The notes under the pieces were generated by a model. That model saw only the letters and a list, made by a program, of their open reading frames with translations. It was not told the origin of the DNA and made no database searches. The position numbers were made by a program, and so were the translations under genes. A stretch of DNA of 60,461 nt from Bifidobacterium sp. UBA744. Its GTDB lineage: Bacteria > Actinomycetota > Actinomycetes > Actinomycetales > Bifidobacteriaceae. Positions 30,618 to 39,858 of this stretch are shown here, piece after piece (the first letter of the stretch is position 1; the number at the start of each line of letters is the position of its first letter). Location: contig DBKS01000044.1 of assembly GCA_002298605.1 (NCBI GenBank), forward strand, positions 15,100 through 75,560, in the 5' to 3' direction.

Positions 30618-32783
30618 TCAGGCGTTGAGGATGCGCGCGAGATCCTGCACATCCGCACGCTCGAACAGATCGTCGGCATATACGGGACGCCCCTCGCCGT
30701 CGGCCAGCGGCACACGCCAGTTGGGATACTCGTTATCGGTTCCCGGCTGATTCTGCGTACGGGTCTCCCCCACGCCGTCGACGATGGCCGCGGCCAGCAG
30801 CTTGCACGGCGACGCGGTGAGCGCACGATACATGCCACGGACGATATCGCCGACATGCCCGGGGACGTCGCCGGCCCAATCGCTGGGAATGAACCCGCCG
30901 TTGACCAGCATGCGCAGCATGGCCTTCTGCTCGCGTTCGGCATCCTCCTGGAACCGTTCAACCGGACCGTCCAGCAGATGCAACGCGGCGCGCACCTTGA
31001 CGTGCTCATAGTTGAGATAGCCGGCGCATGGCGGCATATCATGCACATCCACCGAGGCCAGCGCCATCTCCCGCCATTGGCGGGGATCCCGGAACGTCCC
31101 GTTGAACTGCTCGAACCACTCCACCGCGCAGCCCAGCACGCCATGGTCGGACAGGGACGACGCCACATAATCGGGCACCACGCCCAAGTCCTCGCCCACG
31201 AGCACGCCGCCCGCCCGCGTGGCCTCAATCGCCAGGATCGCCAGCATCACAGCGGAATCGTACATCACATACGTACCGTCCTTGGCGCTCCTGCCCGCGG
31301 GAATCCACCACAGACGGAACAAGCCGAGTATATGGTCGATGCGCACGGCGCCGGCATGGGCGAACATGCCATGCACCATGTCGCGATACGCCTCATATCC
31401 GGTCCGCTGCAAGGTAATCGGATTAAGCGGGGGCTGACTCCAGTTCTGCCCCTGCTGGTTGAACATATCCGGAGGGGCGCCCACGGTCGCGCCCTTGGCG
31501 TACTGCTCGGGATTCCACCACACGTCAGCGCCCAACGGATGCGAACCGACCGCCATATCGGCCATGATGCCGATGGCCATGCCCTCCTCGCGGGCGGTGC
31601 GCTGAGCCGTCCCGAACTGTTCGGTGGCGACCCATTCCATCCAGCGGTAGAACTCAAGCGTGTCCGGATATCGGTTGCACAGATCCACGACCGGCTGCGA
31701 ATCACGGGTGCAGGTCGAGATCCACGAGGACGGTTCCGACGTCGGCGCGCCCCATTTGTCATAGGCCAGGCACCAGGTGGCGTATGCCTCGAGATTTTCC
31801 CCGGCGGACTGCTTGTAGGCGTCGAAAGCCGCCTGCCGCTCCGGGGAACGCCCGACTTTGAAAATGATCCACAGCGCCTGCATCTTCGCGGCCCACATGG
31901 CGTCGCGGTCGATATGGTCGGTATCGTCGTTCAACGAACGCACCGAATCATGCAAACGGTCCACCTTCGCGCGGGATTCCTCTCCCAACAGCCCGTACTC
32001 TTCAATCGCTTCGGGCCGAACGTAGGTGAAGTTCAGCAGATTCCGCGAAACCGGCAGATACGGAGACGGCGTCAGCGGAGTGACCGGCTCGGCGGCATGC
32101 ACCGGATTGATCAGCATAAAATCGGCGCCGGTCCCGCCCTTGGCGCTTGCCAGCATGGATTTCAGATCGACGAAGTCGCCCACGCCCCACGAATCATGCG
32201 AGCGAATCGAATACAGCTGGGCCATCCATCCCCACAGGCGGCGATCGTTCATGACGCCGGGCAATTCAATGCGCCGCGGCGCGCTGATCAAGGTGGCGTC
32301 TTCGGTGCGATCCCCCACACGGACATGAAGCGTGTGATATCCGATCGGCAGATCCGCGGGAATCACAATGGCCGACGTGGTGACGAAGGAACCGTCCAAC
32401 CAGTACGCGATCGACCCGTCACCGCGATCCGGCGCCAGCTCGCCCTGATATTCATTGCCATCCTCCAGCGTGATGGAGGCGGATGGGATGTCGAACACAC
32501 CGGCATGCACCAGCACCTTGGATTCGGAACCCTCGATATGCAGCACTGTAGGCGCGATCAGACGACGGTGCTCATCGTCAAGCAGCGTCTTCAGGGAAGC
32601 CCCGATCGACATCTCGTTGGATGCGTCAATGCCCAGCGATCTGAGCACAGCCACGAGCACATCGTCATCGATCTCATGGTAATCGCCGCTCATGCCCACA
32701 TAGGACGTCGACACCCCGACTGCCTTGGCGAGGCGGATAAGCGGGCGTGCAAGGCGTTCCCGCGATTCTTGATACTCGGTCAT
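30618..32783 (-). CDS. malQ: 4-alpha-glucanotransferase (amylomaltase), GH77
   Basis: MalQ transfers glucan segments between maltodextrins and releases glucose. The 721-residue length is that of the actinobacterial type with an N-terminal extension (about 1-170). The GH77 catalytic acids are Asp483 in VRIDHILGLFRLWW, Glu531 in VGEDLGVVPD and Asp582 in VHDMPPCAGYL. It works on the dextrins produced by GlgX-type debranching. It is the last gene of a minus-strand run beginning at capA, 48 bp after the leucine-rich-repeat-variant gene. Confidence 0.96.
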   Translation of the reverse strand: MTEYQESRERLARPLIRLAKAVGVSTSYVGMSGDYHEIDDDVLVAVLRSLGIDASNEMSIGASLKTLLDDEHRRLIAPTVLHIEGSESKVLVHAGVFDIPSASITLEDGNEYQGELAPDRGDGSIAYWLDGSFVTTSAIVIPADLPIGYHTLHVRVGDRTEDATLISAPRRIELPGVMNDRRLWGWMAQLYSIRSHDSWGVGDFVDLKSMLASAKGGTGADFMLINPVHAAEPVTPLTPSPYLPVSRNLLNFTYVRPEAIEEYGLLGEESRAKVDRLHDSVRSLNDDTDHIDRDAMWAAKMQALWIIFKVGRSPERQAAFDAYKQSAGENLEAYATWCLAYDKWGAPTSEPSSWISTCTRDSQPVVDLCNRYPDTLEFYRWMEWVATEQFGTAQRTAREEGMAIGIMADMAVGSHPLGADVWWNPEQYAKGATVGAPPDMFNQQGQNWSQPPLNPITLQRTGYEAYRDMVHGMFAHAGAVRIDHILGLFRLWWIPAGRSAKDGTYVMYDSAVMLAILAIEATRAGGVLVGEDLGVVPDYVASSLSDHGVLGCAVEWFEQFNGTFRDPRQWREMALASVDVHDMPPCAGYLNYEHVKVRAALHLLDGPVERFQEDAEREQKAMLRMLVNGGFIPSDWAGDVPGHVGDIVRGMYRALTASPCKLLAAAIVDGVGETRTQNQPGTDNEYPNWRVPLADGEGRPVYADDLFERADVQDLARILNA

Positions 32784-32831
32784 ACTGCCAGTCTAGCCCC
32801 GGCGACGTGAATCCACAGCGTGTCACACCGG

Positions 32832-33500
32832 TTATTTTCCGGCCTGCCTCGCCACCTCCGACTGCGGGTCGCCAGCCAGACGACCTTTGGTCTCCGGCGA
32901 GCAATTCGGATTGACGGCCACGGCGCGACGGACCATCGAGGCGAGCACCACCGGGGCGTCCGGCTCAAGTTCCACGCCGAGCTTGCCGAGAAAGTCAAGG
33001 GTCCGCGCATCCACATCGGGATTCTGGGCGCCTTCCAATCTCATTTTCCACGATGTGCGGGGATTCATCAGCGCGGCGTCGCGCACCTCGGGATCCGGAT
33101 CCTTCGTCAGATTGCCGACCAGCCAGTTCTTGTCGGCGGTATTGCCCGCCACGGCCCTGCGCACCGTGGGTTCCGGGTCACCGGACAGCTTCACCAAAAT
33201 GTTCGGGAACGGCATCGTCTCACCGAGAAAGATGCGATCGGCCACCGGCGTGTGAGGATTGCCCGCCACGGCTTCCAGCAAAGCGGTGGCACGCGAAAAA
33301 GCCGCCTGATCGGAGCGATCCGGCAATGGAGTGCGCGCAAAACGGCTCAATTCGTCGGGGTTCTCGCAATGACGCAAATGCTCGTAGGCTACGGTCAGCG
33401 GCTCAAAATCCTCCGCCGCCTGACCGGATTGGCCGGCCTGTTCAGCCTGACCGGTCTGATTCGTCGTCTGTTCGCTGCTCGCTGCGGTATCTTCCGCCAT
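32832..33500 (-). CDS. leucine-rich-repeat-variant (LRV/HEAT-like) protein, function unknown
   Basis: A 222-residue soluble protein; ATG 33498-33500 is chosen for the GGGAGG/GGAAGG before it. A Gln/Ala/Thr-rich linker (1-30) precedes about four alpha-helical repeats of the pattern L..DPdP.VRraVA.N, for example SGDPEPTVRRAVAGN, TKDPDPEVRDAALMN and VVLASMVRRAVAVN. Such repeats form solenoids for protein binding. No catalytic motif is seen. It lies between yigZ and malQ on the same strand. Confidence 0.75.
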   Translation of the reverse strand: MAEDTAASSEQTTNQTGQAEQAGQSGQAAEDFEPLTVAYEHLRHCENPDELSRFARTPLPDRSDQAAFSRATALLEAVAGNPHTPVADRIFLGETMPFPNILVKLSGDPEPTVRRAVAGNTADKNWLVGNLTKDPDPEVRDAALMNPRTSWKMRLEGAQNPDVDARTLDFLGKLGVELEPDAPVVLASMVRRAVAVNPNCSPETKGRLAGDPQSEVARQAGK

Positions 33501-33555
33501 GCCTTCCAGCCTCCCTATTGATGTGATTGTTGCCATCGCCATTCGATCATGATCA

Positions 33556-34197
33556 TCATGACAATGCAACCGGTCGATTCACCATGTCCAGTCGCTGCGG
33601 CGCAACCGAGGCGTTGAACGTCTCGCGCACTGTCGTCTCAAAGCGATCAGCGCCGGCCTGGGGCACCAGGGCCACCATCGAGACGCGATCGGTATATGAC
33701 TCATCGCTCTGCATGCCGTCGACGGCGGCGAGAATCTGCTGCAAGCCTCCAAGCTGCGCATAATCGAGCGTAACCGCATATCGCACACAGGGCTCGATGC
33801 GCGCCAAGCGGCCCGCCCGCACGGCCATCGAGGCGGCTGAGGAATACGCGCGCACCAAACCGCCCGCGCCCAACAGAATCCCGCCGAAATACCGGGTCAC
33901 GGCAATCGCCGTATCGGTAAGGCCGCCTTGGCGCAGTACGTCGAGGATCGGCTTGCCTGCGGTGCCGGACGGCTCGCCGTCGTCGCTCATGCGTTCGGAG
34001 AGGCGACCACCCGCGCCACCGCATACCGCGGCGTACGCCACATGCCGAGCCTTGGGGTGGTGTTCGCGGATCGAGGAAACAAATTCAAGCGCCTCCTCAA
34101 GCGAATCGACATGACAGGCGTCGCCGATGAATTCGGATTTCTTCTCCACCAGCGCGTCGTGCGCCGGCGAGGCGGCGGGATCCAGCAGTGTGAGCAT
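33556..34197 (-). CDS. yigZ: YigZ/IMPACT family protein (UPF0029)
   Basis: A 213-residue YigZ protein. The N-domain has EKKSEFIGDACHVDSLEEA, HPKARHVAYA and DDGEPSGTAGKPILDVL, the family signature, followed by VTRYFGGILLGAGGLVRAY and a ferredoxin-like C-domain. The family is linked to translation control in eukaryotes (IMPACT binds GCN1); the bacterial role is unsettled. Its ATG overlaps the upstream dehydrogenase stop (TGATG), so the two are coupled. Confidence 0.93.
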   Translation of the reverse strand: MLTLLDPAASPAHDALVEKKSEFIGDACHVDSLEEALEFVSSIREHHPKARHVAYAAVCGGAGGRLSERMSDDGEPSGTAGKPILDVLRQGGLTDTAIAVTRYFGGILLGAGGLVRAYSSAASMAVRAGRLARIEPCVRYAVTLDYAQLGGLQQILAAVDGMQSDESYTDRVSMVALVPQAGADRFETTVRETFNASVAPQRLDMVNRPVALS

Positions 34198-35195
34198 CAG
34201 CGCACCACATGAATCGGGGAACCGGCGAAGAAGGCGCGGATGGTGTCGACGTTCTGTCTGGCCACATTGTCAAGCGCCTGCGTGGTGCGCCATGCGGTAT
34301 GCGGCGTGGCCACCACATGTTCCAGCCGCAGTACCGGATCGTCCGGGTCAAGCGGCTCATGATCGAATACGTCCACGCCGGCCTCGATATCACCGCGACG
34401 CATACGCCGCTCGAACGCCCCGGGGGCGATCAGTTCCGCACGCGCGGTGTTAAGCAGAATCGAGCCGGGATGCAACAGATCGAGTTCATGTGAACCGATC
34501 ATGCCACGTGTGGCCTCATTCAACGCCAGATGCAGGCTGACCACATCGCTGGACGCGAACAGATCGTCCAGTGCAGACACGGCTGTGGCCTGATAGCGAT
34601 CAAGCACTTCAGACCGTGGATGCCGGCACCACACCTGCACCCGCATGCCCAGCCCCCGGGCGATGCGGGCCACCGCCTGTGCGACACCGCCAAACCCCAC
34701 CAATCCCAGCGTCAGACCGTTGAGCTCCAATTGCCCGCTTGAGCAGAACCATTCGCCACGGTGCAGATCCCGATTCTGCGAACCGACGCGGCGGGCAATC
34801 TCAAACAGCAACGCAATGGTATGCTCAGCCACCGCGGCGTCACCATAGCGAACCGCATTGCACAGGGTGACGCCCAATTCATCGGCGAGCGCCACATTCA
34901 CGAAGTTGGCGATGCCGGTACCGCAAAACACCAGACATTCCAAGCCATTGCCGACGGCCCGGCGCAATACGTCATCGCTGATATGGAAGCCCGCGACGAT
35001 CACCAGACGAGCCCCTCCGATACGACGCAGGAACTCCTCGCCATCGGTGATCGAATCATCATACATACGCACCCGGCACACGTCATGCAACTGCGGCAGA
35101 TGGTCCCGATAGGCGGGCAGCAGAGCCGGCACGCAGCTCGGCAGCGTCACCAGCGGCAGCTCGGTGCCATCAGCAGGCAGATCAACGAATGTCAT
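34197..35195 (-). CDS. D-isomer specific 2-hydroxyacid dehydrogenase
   Basis: A 332-residue NAD-dependent dehydrogenase; the ATG at 35193-35195 follows AGGAGG. The Rossmann motif is LGLVGFGGVAQAVAR (about 145-160). The catalytic triad positions are Arg in LNTARAELI, Glu in VFDHEPL and His in ATPHTAWRT. The substrate (phosphoglycerate, lactate, glycerate or other) cannot be told. It lies 26 bp after capA and overlaps yigZ by one base. Confidence 0.9.
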   Translation of the reverse strand: MTFVDLPADGTELPLVTLPSCVPALLPAYRDHLPQLHDVCRVRMYDDSITDGEEFLRRIGGARLVIVAGFHISDDVLRRAVGNGLECLVFCGTGIANFVNVALADELGVTLCNAVRYGDAAVAEHTIALLFEIARRVGSQNRDLHRGEWFCSSGQLELNGLTLGLVGFGGVAQAVARIARGLGMRVQVWCRHPRSEVLDRYQATAVSALDDLFASSDVVSLHLALNEATRGMIGSHELDLLHPGSILLNTARAELIAPGAFERRMRRGDIEAGVDVFDHEPLDPDDPVLRLEHVVATPHTAWRTTQALDNVARQNVDTIRAFFAGSPIHVVR

Positions 35196-35221
35196 ATGGT
35201 TCCTCCTGATTCGATTACGTC

Positions 35222-36556
35222 CTACTCTTGGGTAATTTTCCACTCACGCACGACGTTGGGGTCGGGATTGTTGCGGTACAGTACGCTGCGAATGCGTTCA
35301 TGGATGCGCGCATCTTCAGATTCGCTCCAGCACACGCCATCGGGATGGTCCTCGGCCATTGGGCACCACGTGTACGTTCCCTGACGTTCGGATGCGGTGG
35401 GAAGCCAATCGATGCGCGAAACGCGCCACGAGTCAGCCTGCCCCGACTTACCCGCGAACTGCACGCGCATGGTCACGCCCTCGTTGTTGGATTCGTGGCC
35501 CTTGATACTGGTGGTGACGGTGACCGCATTGCCCAACCCGTAGATGATCCATGTGCCGTTGTAATACTCGATCGGCTGGGCGGAGTGGCTGCCCGTGCCG
35601 AAGATTAGGTCGAAGGCACCGGTATCGGCGAGCGCATGCGCTTCGGATATCTGCCAGGGGTCGGCGTAATCGACGTATTCGACGATGGAATGCAGTGTAA
35701 TGGCCACCACATCGGCGCCTTCGCTGCGCGCCGTCTGCGCTTTGGCGACCGCGCGATCGATATCGGACTGATGATGGGGGCTCTCCACGCCGCGCAATTG
35801 GTCAACCATCCAATCGGGGTCGGCGGTGTAGCCGTTCAATGACGATGTACCAGCGATCACGGAAATCTTGCCACCGCCCGTGGGTGAGTCGATCACCATC
35901 GGCTTCATCGACGAGGCCTCATCGGTGTAGGCACCGGTATGGAGGATGCCGGCCTCGTCCAGCATGCCGGTGAGTCGGGCGATGCCTTGGGCACCCTGAT
36001 CCCATGAATGATTGGTGGCGGTGGTGCAGGCGGTATAGCCGACATTGGCCGCGGCATCAACCACCTCGGGGGGAATATTGAATACAGGATATGCACTGTA
36101 CGGACCGCCGCGTTTGGCCACCGGCGTCTCGAAATTGCAAACCGACACGTCAGATGCGGCGATATAGCGCTTCATGGGCTCGAACAGCGGATCGAAGTCG
36201 AAGGCCGTACCGTCGGTGGCAGAGGTGTTCGGCCCGGCGAAGTTGTTCCACAGTCGCTCATGGAACAGCAGATCGCCGTTGATGAGCATGGCGATGCAAT
36301 CGACGTCCGGGCAGGCGGGGGAGTTGCCATGATGCGTGGGCACCGGATCGGGCACGGCGTCACCGCGAACGAGCTCGGCGCTCTGTGCAACCTCACCGGA
36401 AGCCACCATGCGGGTTGAGCGCCGTGAAGACAGATATGCCCATGCACCGGCTGATACCACGGTAATGGCGAGCACCAGCGCAATGATGATCGAGGCGACG
36501 AACCAATGCGACACCGTATGATACCCGTGTCTGGCGTGTTTGCCGAACCCAACCAT
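35222..36556 (-). CDS. CapA-family (PGA_cap) membrane-anchored protein
   Basis: A 444-residue protein with an N-terminal membrane anchor (about 18-43, HWFVASIIIALVLAITVVSAG) and an extracytoplasmic calcineurin-like domain of the poly-gamma-glutamate synthesis CapA type: INGDLLFH, VCNFETPV, TTATNHSWDQG and IFGTGSHSAQPIEYYNG. No capB or capC is nearby, so polyglutamate capsule synthesis is unlikely; many CapA-like proteins stand alone with unknown roles. AAGGG precedes the ATG. It leads the minus-strand run capA-dehydrogenase-yigZ-LRV-malQ. Confidence 0.88.
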   Translation of the reverse strand: MVGFGKHARHGYHTVSHWFVASIIIALVLAITVVSAGAWAYLSSRRSTRMVASGEVAQSAELVRGDAVPDPVPTHHGNSPACPDVDCIAMLINGDLLFHERLWNNFAGPNTSATDGTAFDFDPLFEPMKRYIAASDVSVCNFETPVAKRGGPYSAYPVFNIPPEVVDAAANVGYTACTTATNHSWDQGAQGIARLTGMLDEAGILHTGAYTDEASSMKPMVIDSPTGGGKISVIAGTSSLNGYTADPDWMVDQLRGVESPHHQSDIDRAVAKAQTARSEGADVVAITLHSIVEYVDYADPWQISEAHALADTGAFDLIFGTGSHSAQPIEYYNGTWIIYGLGNAVTVTTSIKGHESNNEGVTMRVQFAGKSGQADSWRVSRIDWLPTASERQGTYTWCPMAEDHPDGVCWSESEDARIHERIRSVLYRNNPDPNVVREWKITQE

Positions 36557-36676
36557 ATCTTTGCCCTTTTCTCCAACAGACAGACCTATGCCGTAATGAC
36601 TTGAGCATATCGAACAACTGCTACGACCGAATACAATACCGGCTACGACACTCGTCAGAGCGTCTTACGGCAGCAT

Positions 36677-36719
36677 TGTTAGCGCTCTCTTTGTCAACCG
36701 GCGAGCCCACCCATAAAAT
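36677..36719 (+). promoter_or_regulatory. orphan promoter with LacI-like operator
   Basis: TTGTCA (36691-36696), a 17-bp spacer and TAAAAT (36714-36719) form a good plus-strand promoter. TTGTTAGCGCTCTC (36677-36690), close to the LacI-family consensus TGTTAGCGCTAACA in its left half, abuts the -35. No intact gene follows. The stretch 36557-37013 otherwise contains only two short GC hairpins (36723-36760 and 36819-36841) and the probable left flank of the transposase remnant. Confidence 0.45.
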
Positions 36720-37013
36720 TGCCTACGGACGGTCGGACAACGACGTACCCTCCGTCCTCTTTATTCATCGGCAAAGGGACGATTCACCAACGCATCGCGA
36801 CATATCGAATGCGCGGCAGGGGCCGGCGACAAGGTGCCGGACTCGTTAGGGACCGAGAAATCGCCAACACTTCTCGATAACGCCCGTTGGTTTGCGCACT
36901 TTGGGCTTCGGGTTCTGACGAAAAGGGACATGGCCCGTTCTTGGTACGATTTTCAGTCGCCAAACAATAAAAACCGCGAACAAAAAGAGACCGGGAGCAG
37001 ACCCGCGGAAATC

Positions 37014-37217
37014 ATGCAGTTCGATCAGGCCATGTTCGAGTCCAGGCCCGACCGGATGGTGCGCGAGAAGGTCGAGCAGATCGTCAACCGGATGCTTGAC
37101 GCGGAGGCCGACGAGATCGCCAGCGCCTCGCGCTACGAGCGAACCGGCGGACGCAAGGCGTACCGCGCCGGCCACTACGGCCGGCGGGTCACCGCGAAGG
37201 CCGGCGGCCAACCAAAG
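37014..37217 (+). pseudogene. IS256-type transposase remnant (N-terminal fragment)
   Basis: From ATG 37014 about 66 codons resemble the start of Transposase_mut (IS256) proteins: MVREKVEQIVNRMLDAEADEI, then RYERTGGRKAYRAGHYGRRVTAKAG. Full proteins are about 400 residues; here similarity stops near 37215 and the frame runs into unrelated sequence to a stop at 37320. No catalytic DDE residues remain and no right end or paired terminal repeat is visible, so it is an inactive relic. It ends beside a tRNA gene, a common insertion site. Confidence 0.75.
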
Positions 37218-37307
37218 TGCGCATACTTTCGGGCACTACCGGGCCGCAATGCGCTGAAACAGCCGAAAAGCCCTGCCTTGTCTCAAGTGGTTTTGGGCAT
37301 AGAAAAA

Positions 37308-37337
37308 CCCACCGTAAGCTAGCAGAGTACGGCGGGT
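37308..37337 (-). terminator. terminator of tRNA-Ser
   Basis: On the minus strand ACCCGCCGT (37337-37329) pairs with ACGGTGGGT (37316-37308) with one mismatch, followed by TTTTTC. It lies just beyond the tRNA 3' end. Confidence 0.8.
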
Positions 37338-37340
37338 GTA

Positions 37341-37430
37341 TGGCGGAGTGAGAGGGATTCGAACCCTCGAACCGCTAACGCAGTTAACACCTTAGCAGGG
37401 TGCCCCTTTCGGCCACTCAGGCATCACTCC
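37341..37430 (-). tRNA. tRNA-Ser(GCT)
   Basis: The complement reads GGAGTGATGCCTGAGTGGCC at the 5' end and closes with TCACTCC, discriminator G and an encoded CCA. The acceptor stem pairs fully (7 bp). The anticodon loop CTGCTAA (complement of 37392-37398) gives GCT, reading AGC/AGU. A long variable arm of serine type and the T-loop TTCGAAT are present. Confidence 0.96.
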
Positions 37431-37468
37431 AGCTGTGAACTTTCAATACAAGAAAGCACAACAGAGAC

Positions 37469-38413
37469 TTATTGTACCAGTTCCCCGGACTTCGAATCGC
37501 CGGAAAAGGTGATAATCACGGCGACAATCACCAACAGAATACCCAGCACATCCCAAATCGTTGGAATTTCACCGAAAACCAGGGCGACAACGGCGGCCAT
37601 GGCAGGATTGACGGACTGCATCACGGAGAACGCGCCGGATGTGGTCCGCCGCATCACGATCTGATCGGTGACATAGGGAATGAAGGAGCCGCACAACGAA
37701 ACCACCAGTAGCACGCCCAGCAGCAGCCACATCCCGTGAGCACCCGCGGCCCATGTCGCCCCGGTCTTCGGATGCACGGTATGGCGCACCGCCGGCACAG
37801 CCAGCACCAGCGACTGCGCCGCCCAGCCGGCCAGCATGCTCACACTCAGGTTGTCGAGGGGGTTGCCGCCGGACGCGACTTTGCGCCCGAGCACGATATA
37901 CACGCCCCACATGGAACCGCCCACCAGAATGGCGATCAATCCGACCAGAAACGTGCCGCCCGTCGGCTGGACCAGCGACATACCCGCCAACAGCACCATG
38001 CCGGAAGCCGCCACCGCTATGCCGACGCGCTCCCGCCACGACTTGCCGGTCAGCACCGCCACGGACAACGGCCCGATGAATTCGATGGCGGTGGCCACAC
38101 CCACATTGATATTGCCGATGGCCACGTAATACATCGTGTTCATCATCGTGAGCGACAGGCCGCAGCCGACGACAACCAGCCACCCCCTGACGGTACCGGG
38201 CAGATGCGAGCGGACCGAGGCGCGCCAGGGACGACGCCACGCCAGCAGCATCAGTGTGCAGAACCCCACGCGATACCACACCGCATACAGGGGATCCAAC
38301 TGGGTGAAGGCCTGCTTGGCCACCAACGTCGCCGTATACATGACCAGGGCTTCGAACAGCACGATCACGAACACCGGCAGACGATTCATCACAGCGAGCA
38401 CAGCTTGTTTCAC
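37469..38413 (-). CDS. EamA/DMT-superfamily transporter (RhtA-like)
   Basis: A 314-residue inner-membrane protein with about ten hydrophobic helices in two EamA halves (about 10-140 and 155-295). The second half has GGSMWGVYIVLGRKVA and FSVMQSVNPAMAAVVALVFGE, typical of the drug/metabolite superfamily and close to RhtA-type amino-acid exporters. The substrate is not predictable. The start is GTG (38411-38413) after AGAGG; an internal ATG at 38389 is possible. It is divergent from dinB, 122 bp apart. Confidence 0.88.
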   Translation of the reverse strand: MKQAVLAVMNRLPVFVIVLFEALVMYTATLVAKQAFTQLDPLYAVWYRVGFCTLMLLAWRRPWRASVRSHLPGTVRGWLVVVGCGLSLTMMNTMYYVAIGNINVGVATAIEFIGPLSVAVLTGKSWRERVGIAVAASGMVLLAGMSLVQPTGGTFLVGLIAILVGGSMWGVYIVLGRKVASGGNPLDNLSVSMLAGWAAQSLVLAVPAVRHTVHPKTGATWAAGAHGMWLLLGVLLVVSLCGSFIPYVTDQIVMRRTTSGAFSVMQSVNPAMAAVVALVFGEIPTIWDVLGILLVIVAVIITFSGDSKSGELVQ

Positions 38414-38535
38414 AAGCCTCTAGGCTACCACCGTCGATCCATGCAACCCCGGCGACGCAGGCGCCGGAACACATCAACCCGCCGCTTTCTTGTTCGCCGG
38501 CATTCCGGCATCCTCCATACGCCTACCATGGATGT

Positions 38536-39843
38536 ATGAGCACCGCACCAAGGCTGAAGGCCGCCAAACGCGATTGGGGGCACGACGAAACCGGATGCAC
38601 CGTGCTGCATATCGACATGGACGCCTTCTACGCCTCGCTCGAGGTCGCGCGGCATCCGCAGCTCGCGGGCAAACCGGTGATCATCGGCACTGGGCCGCGC
38701 TCGGTGGTGTCGGCGGCAAGCTACGAGGCGCGACGATACGGCATCAACTCCGCCATGCCCTCGGCGCGGGCGAGGCAATTATGCCCCGACGGCATATTTC
38801 TGCCGGTCGACATGCGCTACTACCGCGCACAGTCGCATCGCATCTTCACCGAAGTGTTCGAACAGATAACCGATCGCATCGAACAGGTGTCGGTGGACGA
38901 GGGGTATATGGACGTCTCCGCGGCTCTGACCCAGTGGGAACACCCCAGCCGCATCGGCGCATGGATCCGCCAGGAGGTGGCTCGACGCTTCCACGTAACC
39001 TGTTCGGTGGGCATCGCCGGCAACAAACTCGTGGCGAAAATGGCATCCACAAACGCCAAACCCGACGGCATGCTGCTGATTCCGCTGGCAAGGCACGCCG
39101 AATTCGTACAGATGATGCCTTTGCGGGGCATTCCCGGCATCGGCCCGTCACTGGAGCGAAAACTCAATGCATGGGGCGTGACATCGGCGGCCGATCTGGC
39201 GCGCATGGACGAGCCCTCGCTCGCCCGGGCCACCGGATCCGCGCTGGCCGCACATGGATTATGGCAGGCCGCGCGAGGAATCGACGAGCGAACCGTCACC
39301 CCGTACACGCCGGCAAAATCCATAGGGGCGGAGCGCACCTTGCGTCACGACACCAGCTCGTGGCGCACCATCAGCAACCTGCTGCGATGGGCCGCCGACG
39401 ACGTGGCGAGCACGCTGCGGCAGCGGGGACTCCTGGCGCGAACCGTCACCGTGAAGCTGCGGTTTGCGGATTTGAGCTACCAAACAAGATCCCGCACGCT
39501 TGGCCAACCGGTGGACACGGCGAGCGCCATACTGCCCGAGGCGCTGACGCTGCTCTCGGACATGCTGGGAATGAATCACAGGCCCGCATTCAACGACGAC
39601 CGCACCGAATTGCCAAAACTCATTCGTCTGGCCGGCATCAGCATGAGCGGTTTGAGCAACGTGGGCGACACGGTGGTCCAGCCCTCGCTCATCGATTTGC
39701 TTGACGAAGCCGACGCAGCCGTCGAGCGGCCGCACGGCACCACGGCCGGTACCACCAAACCGCAGCGTCTCAGCAAGGCCGAGCAGGCAATTGACGCGGT
39801 GCGGCGTCGATTCGGCGGCAACGCCGCGTCCCTGGGACTCTAG
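38536..39843 (+). CDS. dinB: DNA polymerase IV
   Basis: A Y-family translesion polymerase of 435 residues. The palm carries HIDMDAFYASLE (about 25-36) and VSVDEGYMDVS (about 117-127), which hold the metal-binding Asp and Asp-Glu. The thumb helix-hairpin-helix GIPGIGPSLERKLNAWGV and the little finger (about 255-370) follow. The ribosome binding site is weak. The C-terminal ~60 residues are a low-complexity tail that may carry a clamp-binding peptide, though no clear QLxLF is seen. It is convergent with dapC. Confidence 0.95.
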   Translation: MSTAPRLKAAKRDWGHDETGCTVLHIDMDAFYASLEVARHPQLAGKPVIIGTGPRSVVSAASYEARRYGINSAMPSARARQLCPDGIFLPVDMRYYRAQSHRIFTEVFEQITDRIEQVSVDEGYMDVSAALTQWEHPSRIGAWIRQEVARRFHVTCSVGIAGNKLVAKMASTNAKPDGMLLIPLARHAEFVQMMPLRGIPGIGPSLERKLNAWGVTSAADLARMDEPSLARATGSALAAHGLWQAARGIDERTVTPYTPAKSIGAERTLRHDTSSWRTISNLLRWAADDVASTLRQRGLLARTVTVKLRFADLSYQTRSRTLGQPVDTASAILPEALTLLSDMLGMNHRPAFNDDRTELPKLIRLAGISMSGLSNVGDTVVQPSLIDLLDEADAAVERPHGTTAGTTKPQRLSKAEQAIDAVRRRFGGNAASLGL

Positions 39844-39858
39844 ACCAAGGGCCCGCGG

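Noticed and set aside
36834..37320. 162-codon open frame as an intact gene
   Set aside because: Only codons from 37014 to about 37215 resemble a transposase; the start of the frame is GTG without a ribosome binding site and the end is unrelated, so it was recorded as a remnant.
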